From: Niveispirillum sp943371025
GTDB lineage: Bacteria; Pseudomonadota; Alphaproteobacteria; Azospirillales; Azospirillaceae
Length of the DNA stretch: 64,000 nt
NCBI GenBank assembly: GCA_943371025.1
Contig: CALRTC020000015.1
Location: 1-64,000 of the forward strand
Direction of reading: 5' to 3'
In this document: piece by piece, positions 53,946 through 61,502 of the stretch
Position numbering within the stretch: position 1 is the first letter of the stretch
How the letters are laid out: the number at the start of each line of letters is the position of its first letter
Translations under genes and position numbers: made by a program
The notes under the pieces: model-generated
Seen by the model: only the letters and a program-made list of their open reading frames with translations
What the model was told of the DNA's origin: nothing
Databases searched by the model: none

Positions 53946-54733
53946 CAGCGTGCGACGATGGCAACGCGCACGGCAATCAACGGGTCCTGAGGCTGTGGCG
54001 ACCGGCACGGTTCGCCATCTGCGGCTTCCATTTCACCATGCCGAAGGAACCGGGCGCCATAGATGACCCGATGTGTCTGGGACAGCGGCGGCATCAGCCG
54101 GAACGCGATGCCTGACAGCGGCCGCCCCCCCGGCGTTCCCAGAAGCAGAGGCGACGATGTCCAGTTACCGTCACTGGCCGAAGAGCCCGGCACCCGATAT
54201 TGCAGCAACTGCCCGACCGATGCGCTGGTCTCGACATGCAGCGCCTCTATCCAGAAGGGCGCATCCTCTGCGGCGGCCCATTGGCCCGCGGCAAAGCTGA
54301 CGGGGCCGACCTGCTGGATATGGGCATGCAGCCGCAGGCCCACCTGGGCAGCGGGCGCGACATTGTTCAGCCGCTTGATCTCCAGATCCAGGCAAACCTG
54401 CAATTCAGAGCCGAACAGGTAATTTGTGATCAGCAGCGGGGCCGGACCGGCCGGCACCACCATCACAGCCTGCCCCGTTCCATTCAGCCAGGCCGCATTG
54501 ACCAGTTCGCCATTCTGCAGAAACTTCAATCCGGCCGTGCCGGGCTGTGGCAGGCAGGACAACTGCGCCGCGGGGAAGCTGACGCCATTGACCACCCGAT
54601 CCACCTGGGCTCGCGGTCGCACCGAGACCAGATAAAGCCCCTCCGGCAAGGCCAGCACCTGGCTGGAAGAACGAAAACGCTCCGCATTCACCTCCCGCTC
54701 GCCCGCGGGTGTCACTGCATTCTCTGTCGTCAT
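53945..54733 (-). CDS. Hypothetical protein, beta-sandwich-like
   Basis: This 262-residue protein is of no recognised family. It shows alternating hydrophobic strands (GLYLVSVRPRAQVDRVV, QVCLDLEIKRLNN, FWIEALHVETSASVGQ, GRPLSGIAFRLMPPL) and looks like a lectin or carbohydrate-binding beta-sandwich without a signal peptide. The start is either ATG 54733 (MTTENAV) or ATG 54763 (MSHCRTG); the open frame from 54817 is rejected because its first residues are encoded by the terminator of the RTX gene. It is coupled to the GT2-GT4 gene, so a role in substrate recognition is a guess. Confidence 0.65.
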   Translation of the reverse strand: MTTENAVTPAGEREVNAERFRSSSQVLALPEGLYLVSVRPRAQVDRVVNGVSFPAAQLSCLPQPGTAGLKFLQNGELVNAAWLNGTGQAVMVVPAGPAPLLITNYLFGSELQVCLDLEIKRLNNVAPAAQVGLRLHAHIQQVGPVSFAAGQWAAAEDAPFWIEALHVETSASVGQLLQYRVPGSSASDGNWTSSPLLLGTPGGRPLSGIAFRLMPPLSQTHRVIYGARFLRHGEMEAADGEPCRSPQPQDPLIAVRVAIVAR

Positions 54734-54792
54734 CGCCTGCGCACCGGTTCTGCAATGGCTCATCGTAGCAATTTGCTGCGATTCCACAAAAA

Positions 54793-54820
54793 GAAATGGC
54801 GGGACAAAGCCCGCCATTTC
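54793..54820 (-). terminator. Rho-independent terminator of the RTX gene
   Basis: GAAATGGCGGG (54793-54803) and CCCGCCATTTC (54810-54820) form a perfect 11-bp stem with a 6-base loop. On the minus strand it is followed by TTTTTGTGG, giving a T-run. It lies 25 bases after the stop of the RTX gene. Confidence 0.88.
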
Positions 54821-54844
54821 CTTTCACTTCGGCAACGGTGAGGG

Positions 54845-55753
54845 TTACTTCACCGTGAACCAGCTCAGATTGATGTTGGTCACGCCGACAAGCGTGATGG
54901 TCGAGCCATCGGGCAACGTCAGGACGGTGTTGCCACCGGACACGGTCGCATTGTTGATCAGCGACAGCAGGTCCAGCGTCCCGCCCGCCCCGTAATTGAT
55001 GCTGGAGAAGGCCAGCGTATCCTTCGTCGGATCAAAGCCGACGACACGATCACTGCCAGCGCCCGGCTGGAAGACGATAATGTCGTTGCCCGCACCAGCG
55101 ACCAGCGTGTCGTTACCTGCCTCACCCAGCATGACGCCGCCACCGGCACCGGCCACGATGCTGTCCGCACCGGCGCCACCGCCCAGGGTCGAGGAACCCG
55201 TACCACCGATCAGCGTATCGGCACCGGCACCGCCGTTGGCGACACCGAACTCGCCCAGCTGCACCTGGTCGTTACCACCGCCACCGATGATCGAGTCGTT
55301 ACCGACACCGCCAACGACGGTCAGGGCGACGGTGCTGTTTGCGTTGCCAACGACGAAGCTGGAGCCGGCATCACCGACGATCAGGCTGGTGCCCGTGCCG
55401 GCGAAGAGAGACACGACCTGATTATTGGACGTCCCAGACAGGACGATGTTCTGGACCCGGTCATCGATCACGACGTTGCTGATGGAACCAGAACCGCCAG
55501 AGGGGGCAGTAATCTGCACCAATTCATTCGCGGCACCGGTCGAGGTGATAACCGAATTGGTGATGTTCGTGGAGCGGATGTTACCGATCAGAACTTCCGA
55601 GGCCCCCGTAACCACGGTCGGCGTCAACGTAATCGGCTGAAGCACGACCGTCTGGCCGGAACTCTGCGTGTTCAGAACCGATGCAATGAACTGGTTCTCC
55701 GTCGCCGTCAGACCGATCGTCGCTACCGTTGCACCACCCGTCAATGTCGCCAT
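54845..55753 (-). CDS. RTX-like hemolysin-type calcium-binding protein
   Basis: This 302-residue protein has no signal peptide. Residues about 145-235 contain four or five nonapeptide-like turns (GGVGNDSIIGGGGNDQ, GGAGADTLIGGTGSS, GGAGADSIVAGAGGG, GEAGNDTLVAGAGND) that bind calcium in beta-rolls, then VVGFDPTKDTLAFSS and a C-terminus LVGVTNINLSWFTVK typical of uncleaved type I secretion signals. ATG 55753 follows GGGGG. It has no enzyme domain, so it is probably a surface or matrix protein. The ABC/HlyD pair at 46330-49912 is the likely exporter. A strong terminator follows. Confidence 0.85.
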   Translation of the reverse strand: MATLTGGATVATIGLTATENQFIASVLNTQSSGQTVVLQPITLTPTVVTGASEVLIGNIRSTNITNSVITSTGAANELVQITAPSGGSGSISNVVIDDRVQNIVLSGTSNNQVVSLFAGTGTSLIVGDAGSSFVVGNANSTVALTVVGGVGNDSIIGGGGNDQVQLGEFGVANGGAGADTLIGGTGSSTLGGGAGADSIVAGAGGGVMLGEAGNDTLVAGAGNDIIVFQPGAGSDRVVGFDPTKDTLAFSSINYGAGGTLDLLSLINNATVSGGNTVLTLPDGSTITLVGVTNINLSWFTVK

Positions 55754-56118
55754 CGCAACCCCCACCTATCGCAAAAATTATCTACACCAACCGCCTAATG
55801 CCTTGGCGACTTCCGGGCCAAGCTTACCCAACGGATTACGCTGAGATTTCTCGAAAACTTTAGCAGTCATCCCCACCTGATGCAACCTCATTGATGCGTC
55901 GCATCCTTACCCAGATGTTAACGGATTCATCCCGGCATTTGGCACCCCGCCCCCGGCCGTCGCGGCGACCAGCCCAGAATCTCCGTTAATAACAAGGACT
56001 TGAGCCATCGCCCCGGCCTGCGCGCCGCAGGCAGCCTCCCATCAGTATGACCTTCGGCCTAGTCCTCTTTACAGACACATCACAAGCCAAACAGTTGCAT
56101 CAACCTAGCCCACCCCGC
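55754..56118. other. Intergenic region upstream of the RTX gene
   Basis: A 365-base gap between two leftward genes. The part next to the RTX gene (55754-55870) is AT-richer and must contain its promoter. No repeat, RNA or coding frame that I can support was seen. A CCCAACGGATTACG stretch near 55828 vaguely recalls the structured repeat core but has no pairing arms. Confidence 0.4.
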
Positions 56119-58137
56119 CTATCTCGCAGATGCAGCAATCTCCAAAGCGGTAGCCACCGGTGCATCATCCGCCAGGGACGGATCTTCCCAGGCAGCAAAC
56201 AGCCCCCGTGCTTCCGCGAATGCCCCCAGCAGAACCAGCCGAATCAGGGCCAGTTTGCGCGCGTGACGAATCGTTGTCGCCGACCGGGCCGCCCGGGGTG
56301 AAAGCCAGATGTCCCGCAAGGCGCGATGGACGGCGTCCGGATTCGCGGCGTTTTGGATGGGCGCGAACACGGCCTCCGCCGCCTGCGGCACCGCCGGTCC
56401 GGCCGACCGCGCGATCTGCAGGGCATTGCTCACCGACGGATCGTCCGCCAGGGACGGATCGTCACAGATCTCGAGCAGATAGCGAGCCTCCGCGAACTCA
56501 CGCAGCTGCACCAGTCGGATCAGGGCGATGCGGCGTGCGTGACGGATGGAACAGACGGCCTCTGCCGCATGGGGAGTCGCCCAAATATCCCACAGGGCCT
56601 GACGCAGTTCCTCGGCGTCCTGCGCCGCGGCCAATGCCTGGAGGGCGGGTACCGGCTCTGTGGGCAGCCCGTTGCGCAACAAGGTCCACAGCAGGGCCAG
56701 TTCATCTGGCGCGGACGGACGCGGACACAAGCCCTGCCAGAGCAGGGCCGGGTCATGGCGGGCCCGCAGGTCGCAGCAGATGTTCGCGCGCAGCCCGCGG
56801 CGGAAGCCGTCGGGCAGCATCAGCCCATGGCTGTCGTCCCCGGATTCGATGCTGGACAGCAGCGTCGCCATGTCGGCGCCGGCCCCGATCCCCGCCGACA
56901 GCGTCAGGTGCGTTGCCGCCATGGTCAGCAGTTCGGTTTCGCCATCATCCATGCCGGTGGGCAGGATTGCGGCGCGCAGGGAAGCGCCGGCCAGCGCCGC
57001 GACGGCAGCGAAACGGGCGGCCAGACGCGGATCGCCCTCTGCATTATTGGCCAGCACGGCCCGGAAATAAAAAAGACCGGTAATGTTCCCGGGAAGAATC
57101 TTCAGCCAGTCGAAGAACCCGACACCCCTCTCCGGTACCGGCAGCGTCTCCGGCTGTCGCAGGTCGATGCCGAACCGCGCGACCGCCTGATCAGCCAGCG
57201 CCTCGAACTGTGCCATGGCTGCCGCCGTCTGACCGGCATTCACCAGCTCCTTCAGCAGGCGATAGCGCAACCCCGACAACAAGGCCGGCGAGAGGTCGGG
57301 CGTGTCGATCCGCTTTCGCAGGTATTGCAGAAAGCGATCCGGGTCGAGCGGCACGATCGGCGGCAATGGCGCGTCGGAGGCATAGGCGCGGATCTGCGCG
57401 CCGCAGACATCCACCTGCACGTACCCGAAACCGACTCGTTTCAGCGCGATTTCCATTCCCCGGGCGCTGAACAGGGTCAGGTGCAACCCCGGACTGGCGA
57501 TCGGCGCCAGCATGCCGGGGGTTGTGCCGACATTCAGCGCCGCGCCGTCCGGCGTGGTCAGAACGGCCACGCCCCGACTTCCCACCGCGCGCCGCATGGA
57601 GGCCAGGAATGCCGATGGTTCGGGGATATGCTCAACCACTTCCGACGCATAGGCGATGTCGTAGGGCTCCGTCATCGGCACATCGTCGGTCCAATAGTCG
57701 CGAACGATGTCGAGGCCGAGATGATCCCGCCCCAGGGCTGCCAGGCCGGACGGGTCATATCCCTTGGCCGTCCATCCCAGCACCTGCTGGACATAGTCGC
57801 TGGCAAAGCCATAGCCGCCACCGATTTCCAGCATGCGCCGACCCGGCCCCGGTTCGGCGAATCCCAGCGGTTCCAGCATGGGGCGCAGCCCCGCCCCCTG
57901 TTCCAGATAGAAATCCAGCACGACCCCGCCGGGCGCCTCCTCCCCCCGGTAATCCGCGCCCTGGCGGTCGCTGGAAAAACGGGTACCGCATCCGGCACAT
58001 TCCAGAATGCGCCAGTCGGCGCCGGCCGGTCCGGCACCGGGGATGACCAGCACCGGCCGATGGGGGCCAGGGTCCCGACAAACCGGGCACACGCAATCAA
58101 CCGCCTCGACATCTTCTTGTTGCCACAGGAAATGCAC
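56119..58137 (-). CDS. Zn-ribbon SAM methyltransferase with C-terminal tandem repeats
   Basis: This 672-residue protein has an N-terminal zinc ribbon (CVCPVCRD, later CAGCGTRF), as in sugar C-methyltransferases, and a class I methyltransferase core (RRMLEIGGGYGFASDYV, AYASEVVEHIPEPSAFL, GLHLTLFSARGM). A helical region follows, then two direct repeats of about 85 residues near 500-672, both with RHARxxALIRLVxLxxFAEAR and DPSLADD. GTG 58137 is preceded by GGAG at seven bases. It may methylate a nucleotide sugar or glycan terminus; the repeat function is unknown. Confidence 0.82.
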   Translation of the reverse strand: MHFLWQQEDVEAVDCVCPVCRDPGPHRPVLVIPGAGPAGADWRILECAGCGTRFSSDRQGADYRGEEAPGGVVLDFYLEQGAGLRPMLEPLGFAEPGPGRRMLEIGGGYGFASDYVQQVLGWTAKGYDPSGLAALGRDHLGLDIVRDYWTDDVPMTEPYDIAYASEVVEHIPEPSAFLASMRRAVGSRGVAVLTTPDGAALNVGTTPGMLAPIASPGLHLTLFSARGMEIALKRVGFGYVQVDVCGAQIRAYASDAPLPPIVPLDPDRFLQYLRKRIDTPDLSPALLSGLRYRLLKELVNAGQTAAAMAQFEALADQAVARFGIDLRQPETLPVPERGVGFFDWLKILPGNITGLFYFRAVLANNAEGDPRLAARFAAVAALAGASLRAAILPTGMDDGETELLTMAATHLTLSAGIGAGADMATLLSSIESGDDSHGLMLPDGFRRGLRANICCDLRARHDPALLWQGLCPRPSAPDELALLWTLLRNGLPTEPVPALQALAAAQDAEELRQALWDIWATPHAAEAVCSIRHARRIALIRLVQLREFAEARYLLEICDDPSLADDPSVSNALQIARSAGPAVPQAAEAVFAPIQNAANPDAVHRALRDIWLSPRAARSATTIRHARKLALIRLVLLGAFAEARGLFAAWEDPSLADDAPVATALEIAASAR

Positions 58138-58288
58138 GGGTCACTCCGGAAAATCATCGGGGAAGCATGAGGTCGTTCTGGACCAACGCGCCATAGCTTT
58201 AGAAGGTGCGGCCACAACAGGAAAGCAAATCTCTTGCGGGACGCCAATCGGCTGGGCCACGCTGCGGGCAAGGCGCGGGGATGGGACG

Positions 58289-59521
58289 ATGTTCAGGATA
58301 CTATTTCTGCATAAGGATTTTCCGGGACAGTTCGTGCATCTGGCCCGGTACCTGGCAGCACAGCCGGGTATCGAGGTCCGGGCCCTGGCCAGTGATCCCG
58401 TCATGGACGTGCCCGGCGTCCAGCTTCACCGCTACGTGGCGGAGGTCGGTGCCGACAGTCGCCCCCATCCTTATCTGTTCCTGCCCGACCGGGCCATGTG
58501 GCGCGGGCAGTCGGTGCTGGCCAACTGCGTGCTGCTGGATCGGCAGGGCTACCGGCCGGACCTGATCATCGGGCATAATGGCTGGGGCGAGATCCTGTTC
58601 CTCAAGGAAGTCTGGCCCGATGTGCCATTGATCGGCTATTTCGAGTTCTACTATCATGGCACTGGTGCCGATGTCGGCTTCGACCCGGAATTTCCCGCCA
58701 GCTTGAATGACCGGGCGCGGGTCCGGGCCATGAATGCCACCAATCTGCTGGGGCTGGCCACGGTTGACCGGGGCGTCAGCCCCACCCGCTGGCAGCGTGA
58801 CCTGCATCCCCCGGCCTTCCGGGACGCGCTGGCGCTGCTGCATGAGGGCATCGACACGGTCAGGGCCAGTCCGGGTCCGACGAAACCGCTGGCTTTGCCT
58901 GATGGACGCGTGCTTGACGGGTCGCGGCCCATCCTCACCTATGTGGCGCGGGATCTGGAGCCCTATCGCGGCTTTCACACCCTGATGCGGGCCGCCCCGG
59001 CCATCCTTGCCCGGCACCCGGCGACGGATCTGGTGATTGTCGGCGGCGACGGCACCTCCTATGGTCCGCCGCCTGCGGATGGCGGCGGCTGGCGGGAGCG
59101 GATGCTGGCGGAACTGGCCGGCACACTGCCGCTGGACCGCGTGCATTTCATGGGGCGGCTGGCCTATGATGATTTCATCAATCTGATGCGCCTCAGCACC
59201 CTGCATCTCTATCTGACCTACCCGTTCGTGCTCAGCTGGTCGATGCTGGAGGCCATGGCCTGCGGCGCGCCGCTTCTGGCCTCGGCAACAGCACCGGTGG
59301 AGGAGGTGGTGGCGCACGGGCAGAATGGATTGCTGGTACGGTTCCCGGATCCTGCCGCGTTGGCGGACGGCGTTTCAGCCGCACTGGCCCTGCCCGCCGA
59401 AACGCGGTCAGCCCTGGGAGCGGCAGGCCGGCAGACGGTGCTGGACCGGTATGACCTGACCGGCATCGCCCTTCCGGCCTGGCTGTCGCTGCTGCGCCGG
59501 GACGGAAATCTGCCGATCTGA
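58289..59521 (+). CDS. Glycosyltransferase family 4
   Basis: This 410-residue GT-B protein starts FRILFLHKDFPGQFVHLARY; the C-terminal half shows RPILTYVARDLEPYRGFHTL, DLVIVGGDGTSYG, VHFMGRLAYDDFINLM and LSWSMLEAMACGAPLLASA, with the EX7E-like motif of family 4. The segment YFEFYYHGTGADVGFDPEF is shared with a group acting in capsule or O-antigen assembly. ATG 58289 is set by the conserved start. Divergent from the methyltransferase gene by about 150 bases. Confidence 0.92.
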   Translation: MFRILFLHKDFPGQFVHLARYLAAQPGIEVRALASDPVMDVPGVQLHRYVAEVGADSRPHPYLFLPDRAMWRGQSVLANCVLLDRQGYRPDLIIGHNGWGEILFLKEVWPDVPLIGYFEFYYHGTGADVGFDPEFPASLNDRARVRAMNATNLLGLATVDRGVSPTRWQRDLHPPAFRDALALLHEGIDTVRASPGPTKPLALPDGRVLDGSRPILTYVARDLEPYRGFHTLMRAAPAILARHPATDLVIVGGDGTSYGPPPADGGGWRERMLAELAGTLPLDRVHFMGRLAYDDFINLMRLSTLHLYLTYPFVLSWSMLEAMACGAPLLASATAPVEEVVAHGQNGLLVRFPDPAALADGVSAALALPAETRSALGAAGRQTVLDRYDLTGIALPAWLSLLRRDGNLPI

Positions 59522-59644
59522 CCCTGCCCCCTTTGCGGGGCGGGCCGCATCCGCTAGACCTTGCGCCTTGCACGCTGCCATCGGCAAGGTGCGTTCCGAA
59601 CCATCGCCCCCTGCTTGTCCCGCCCCGAAAGGTGGAAACATCCC

Positions 59645-61315
59645 GTGTCGGTAAACAAACCCCAGAAGTCCTTGATGCGCCGGGCAATCGACAAGCTGGG
59701 CGGATCGTTGTTGCAGCGCGGCACCCAGGCGGCACGCAAGGGCAAGCTGTCGGATGCCACGCGGCTGTGGCACCAGGGCGCACAGGAGGGCGACCCCCAT
59801 TGCCAGCTGGCCCTGGCCAATGCCCTGGCCCAGGGGCAGGGCGTGCTGCGTTCGGTACGCAATGCCTATCGCTGGTTCGAGGAGGCCGCAAAGGCGGGCC
59901 TGCCCGCCGCACAGGCCCAGCTTGCCGTGTTCCATGCCAATGGTGTCGGGGAGGTGGCCGACCAGGATGCCGAGGGGGATGGTGGCAGCCGCCATCAGGA
60001 CAAGCTGCGTCAGCCCTTCTTTCTGCCGCGTGACGATGCCAAGGCGCGATACTGGGCCCGGCTGGCGGCAGAACAGGGGCATGTCGATGCCCAGGTGCTG
60101 CTGGGCTGGCTGCTGAACCGCGATGCCAGCGAGCAGGCGCCGCGCCTGCCGGCCGAGGCTGCGGAATGGTACAGAAGGGCCGCCGAGGCCGGCAACGCCC
60201 AGGCCATGGTCGGACTGGGGGGGCTGATCGCCGACGGCCAGGTGCCGGGCAAGGATGTGGCCGACGCCTACCGGCTCTACGAACAGGCGGCAGCCCAGGA
60301 CAATGCCACGGCCTATTATCTGGTGGGCGCGCACCTTCTGCATGGGGTGGGGGTGGAAGCCGATCCGGTCGCTGCCCGCAAATGGCTGTTGAAGGCCGCC
60401 GACGCCGGGATCGTCGCGGCGATGCAGACTTTGGGCCGGATCTATCTTCACGGCATCGCCACCAGCGTCGATATCAGTCAGGCGGAAACCTGGATTCGCC
60501 GCGCCGCGTTGAAGGGCGATGTCGACAGCATGGCCATTCTGGCCGAGTTGCACGCCACGGGACAGGCCGGCATCCCGAACAAGGCCGAGGCCATCGTCTG
60601 GTACACCGCCGCGGCCGAGCGCGACCACCCGGGCGCCGTGCTGGCCATCGGGCTGGCCCACCTGACGGGTGACCATGTGCCGGCCGATCCCGAACGCGCC
60701 GTGTCCTATTTCGAGCGGGCGGCCGAGCGTCTGCCGGAGGCGCTTTTCCGGCTCGCGATCTGTCATCTGGACGGTACCGGCGTGCCGCAGGACGAGGAAA
60801 AGGCCGCGCAGCTGATGATGAAGGCCGCAGGGCAGCAGCACGCGAACGCGCTCTATAATTTTGGTGTGCTGCTGTATCACGGGCGCGGCGTGCCGCAAGA
60901 CCAGGAGGCGGCGCGGCGCTGCTACGAGGCGGCGGCCAACATCGGCAGCGCGTCGGCGCAGTTCCGGCTGGCCCATGCCCACACGCTGGGCGAAGAATAT
61001 GCGGAGGATCCGGACCGGGCCATCGAGCTGTTCACGGCCGCCGCCGCACAGAACCATTGCGCCGCCCAGGTCAATCTGGCGCGTATGCTGCTGAAGCACC
61101 GGCCGGACGACCGCCCGGCCCTGGACAAGGTCCGCGGGCAGCTCGCGCGCTGGACCGAGAAGGAGGTGCCGTCGGTCCTCACCGTGCTGGCCGAGCTGGC
61201 CTGGCGCCTGGACCGGGACGAAGCGACGGCAAGGGCGCTGTTGGACCGCGCCGAGGTTCTGGCCGATCCCCATGTCGACTATGTTCGGGAAATGATCAGC
61301 CAGGACACGATATAA
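59645..61315 (+). CDS. Sel1-repeat (TPR-like) protein
   Basis: This 556-residue protein is made almost entirely of Sel1 repeats of 36-44 residues (AARKGKLSDATRLWHQGAQ, NAYRWFEEAAKAGLPAAQAQ, AEAIVWYTAAAERDHPGAVL, EAARRCYEAAANIGSASAQF). No signal peptide is evident, so it is likely a cytoplasmic scaffold. Sel1 proteins act in signalling or exopolysaccharide regulation. The start is uncertain: GTG 59645 or ATG 59675. It lies between a GT4 gene and a repeat element in the glycan locus. Confidence 0.85.
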   Translation: MSVNKPQKSLMRRAIDKLGGSLLQRGTQAARKGKLSDATRLWHQGAQEGDPHCQLALANALAQGQGVLRSVRNAYRWFEEAAKAGLPAAQAQLAVFHANGVGEVADQDAEGDGGSRHQDKLRQPFFLPRDDAKARYWARLAAEQGHVDAQVLLGWLLNRDASEQAPRLPAEAAEWYRRAAEAGNAQAMVGLGGLIADGQVPGKDVADAYRLYEQAAAQDNATAYYLVGAHLLHGVGVEADPVAARKWLLKAADAGIVAAMQTLGRIYLHGIATSVDISQAETWIRRAALKGDVDSMAILAELHATGQAGIPNKAEAIVWYTAAAERDHPGAVLAIGLAHLTGDHVPADPERAVSYFERAAERLPEALFRLAICHLDGTGVPQDEEKAAQLMMKAAGQQHANALYNFGVLLYHGRGVPQDQEAARRCYEAAANIGSASAQFRLAHAHTLGEEYAEDPDRAIELFTAAAAQNHCAAQVNLARMLLKHRPDDRPALDKVRGQLARWTEKEVPSVLTVLAELAWRLDRDEATARALLDRAEVLADPHVDYVREMISQDTI

Positions 61316-61317
61316 TA

Positions 61318-61469
61318 CAATCTGCCGAGGGTTTGACCCTTGGCGGATTGCAGGCATGCTCCCGCCGGCCCGGCGTTCGTGCGCCGCAAGCCAAGCCCGC
61401 GGATGCGGGCGCCCGGCGCTTGAGGGACCACAAATCACCCTTGATCGGTCACGATCAAGGGTGATTTGT
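61318..61469 (+). repeat. Structured repeat element, copy 2 (palindrome - conserved core - palindrome)
   Basis: It has a 15-bp left palindrome (61318-61332 / 61336-61350) with two G-T pairs that are valid only in top-strand RNA. Core hairpin 1 is CGGCG-TTCGTG-CGCCG (61371-61386), followed by the linker CAAGCCAA and core hairpin 2 GCCCGC-GGAT-GCGGGC (61395-61410), a GCTTGAGGGAC segment, and an 18-bp right palindrome (61430-61447 / 61452-61469, loop GTCA). The core matches copy 1, with paired changes in hairpin 2 (AAC/GTT versus CGC/GCG). It lies between convergent genes and probably also ends both transcripts. Confidence 0.78.
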
Positions 61470-61502
61470 ATAAGGCGTGATCGGTTACCTCCGCCGGACA
61501 GA

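Noticed and set aside
54733..54817. Extended N-terminus (MAGFVPPFLFVES...) of the hypothetical protein at 53945-54733
   Set aside because: Its codons are the terminator hairpin and T-run of the upstream RTX gene, so translation from there is very unlikely.
54900..55400. Short tandem GC-rich repeats that could be a CRISPR or satellite
   Set aside because: They encode the RTX nonapeptide turns, differ in sequence from unit to unit and have no constant repeat-spacer spacing.
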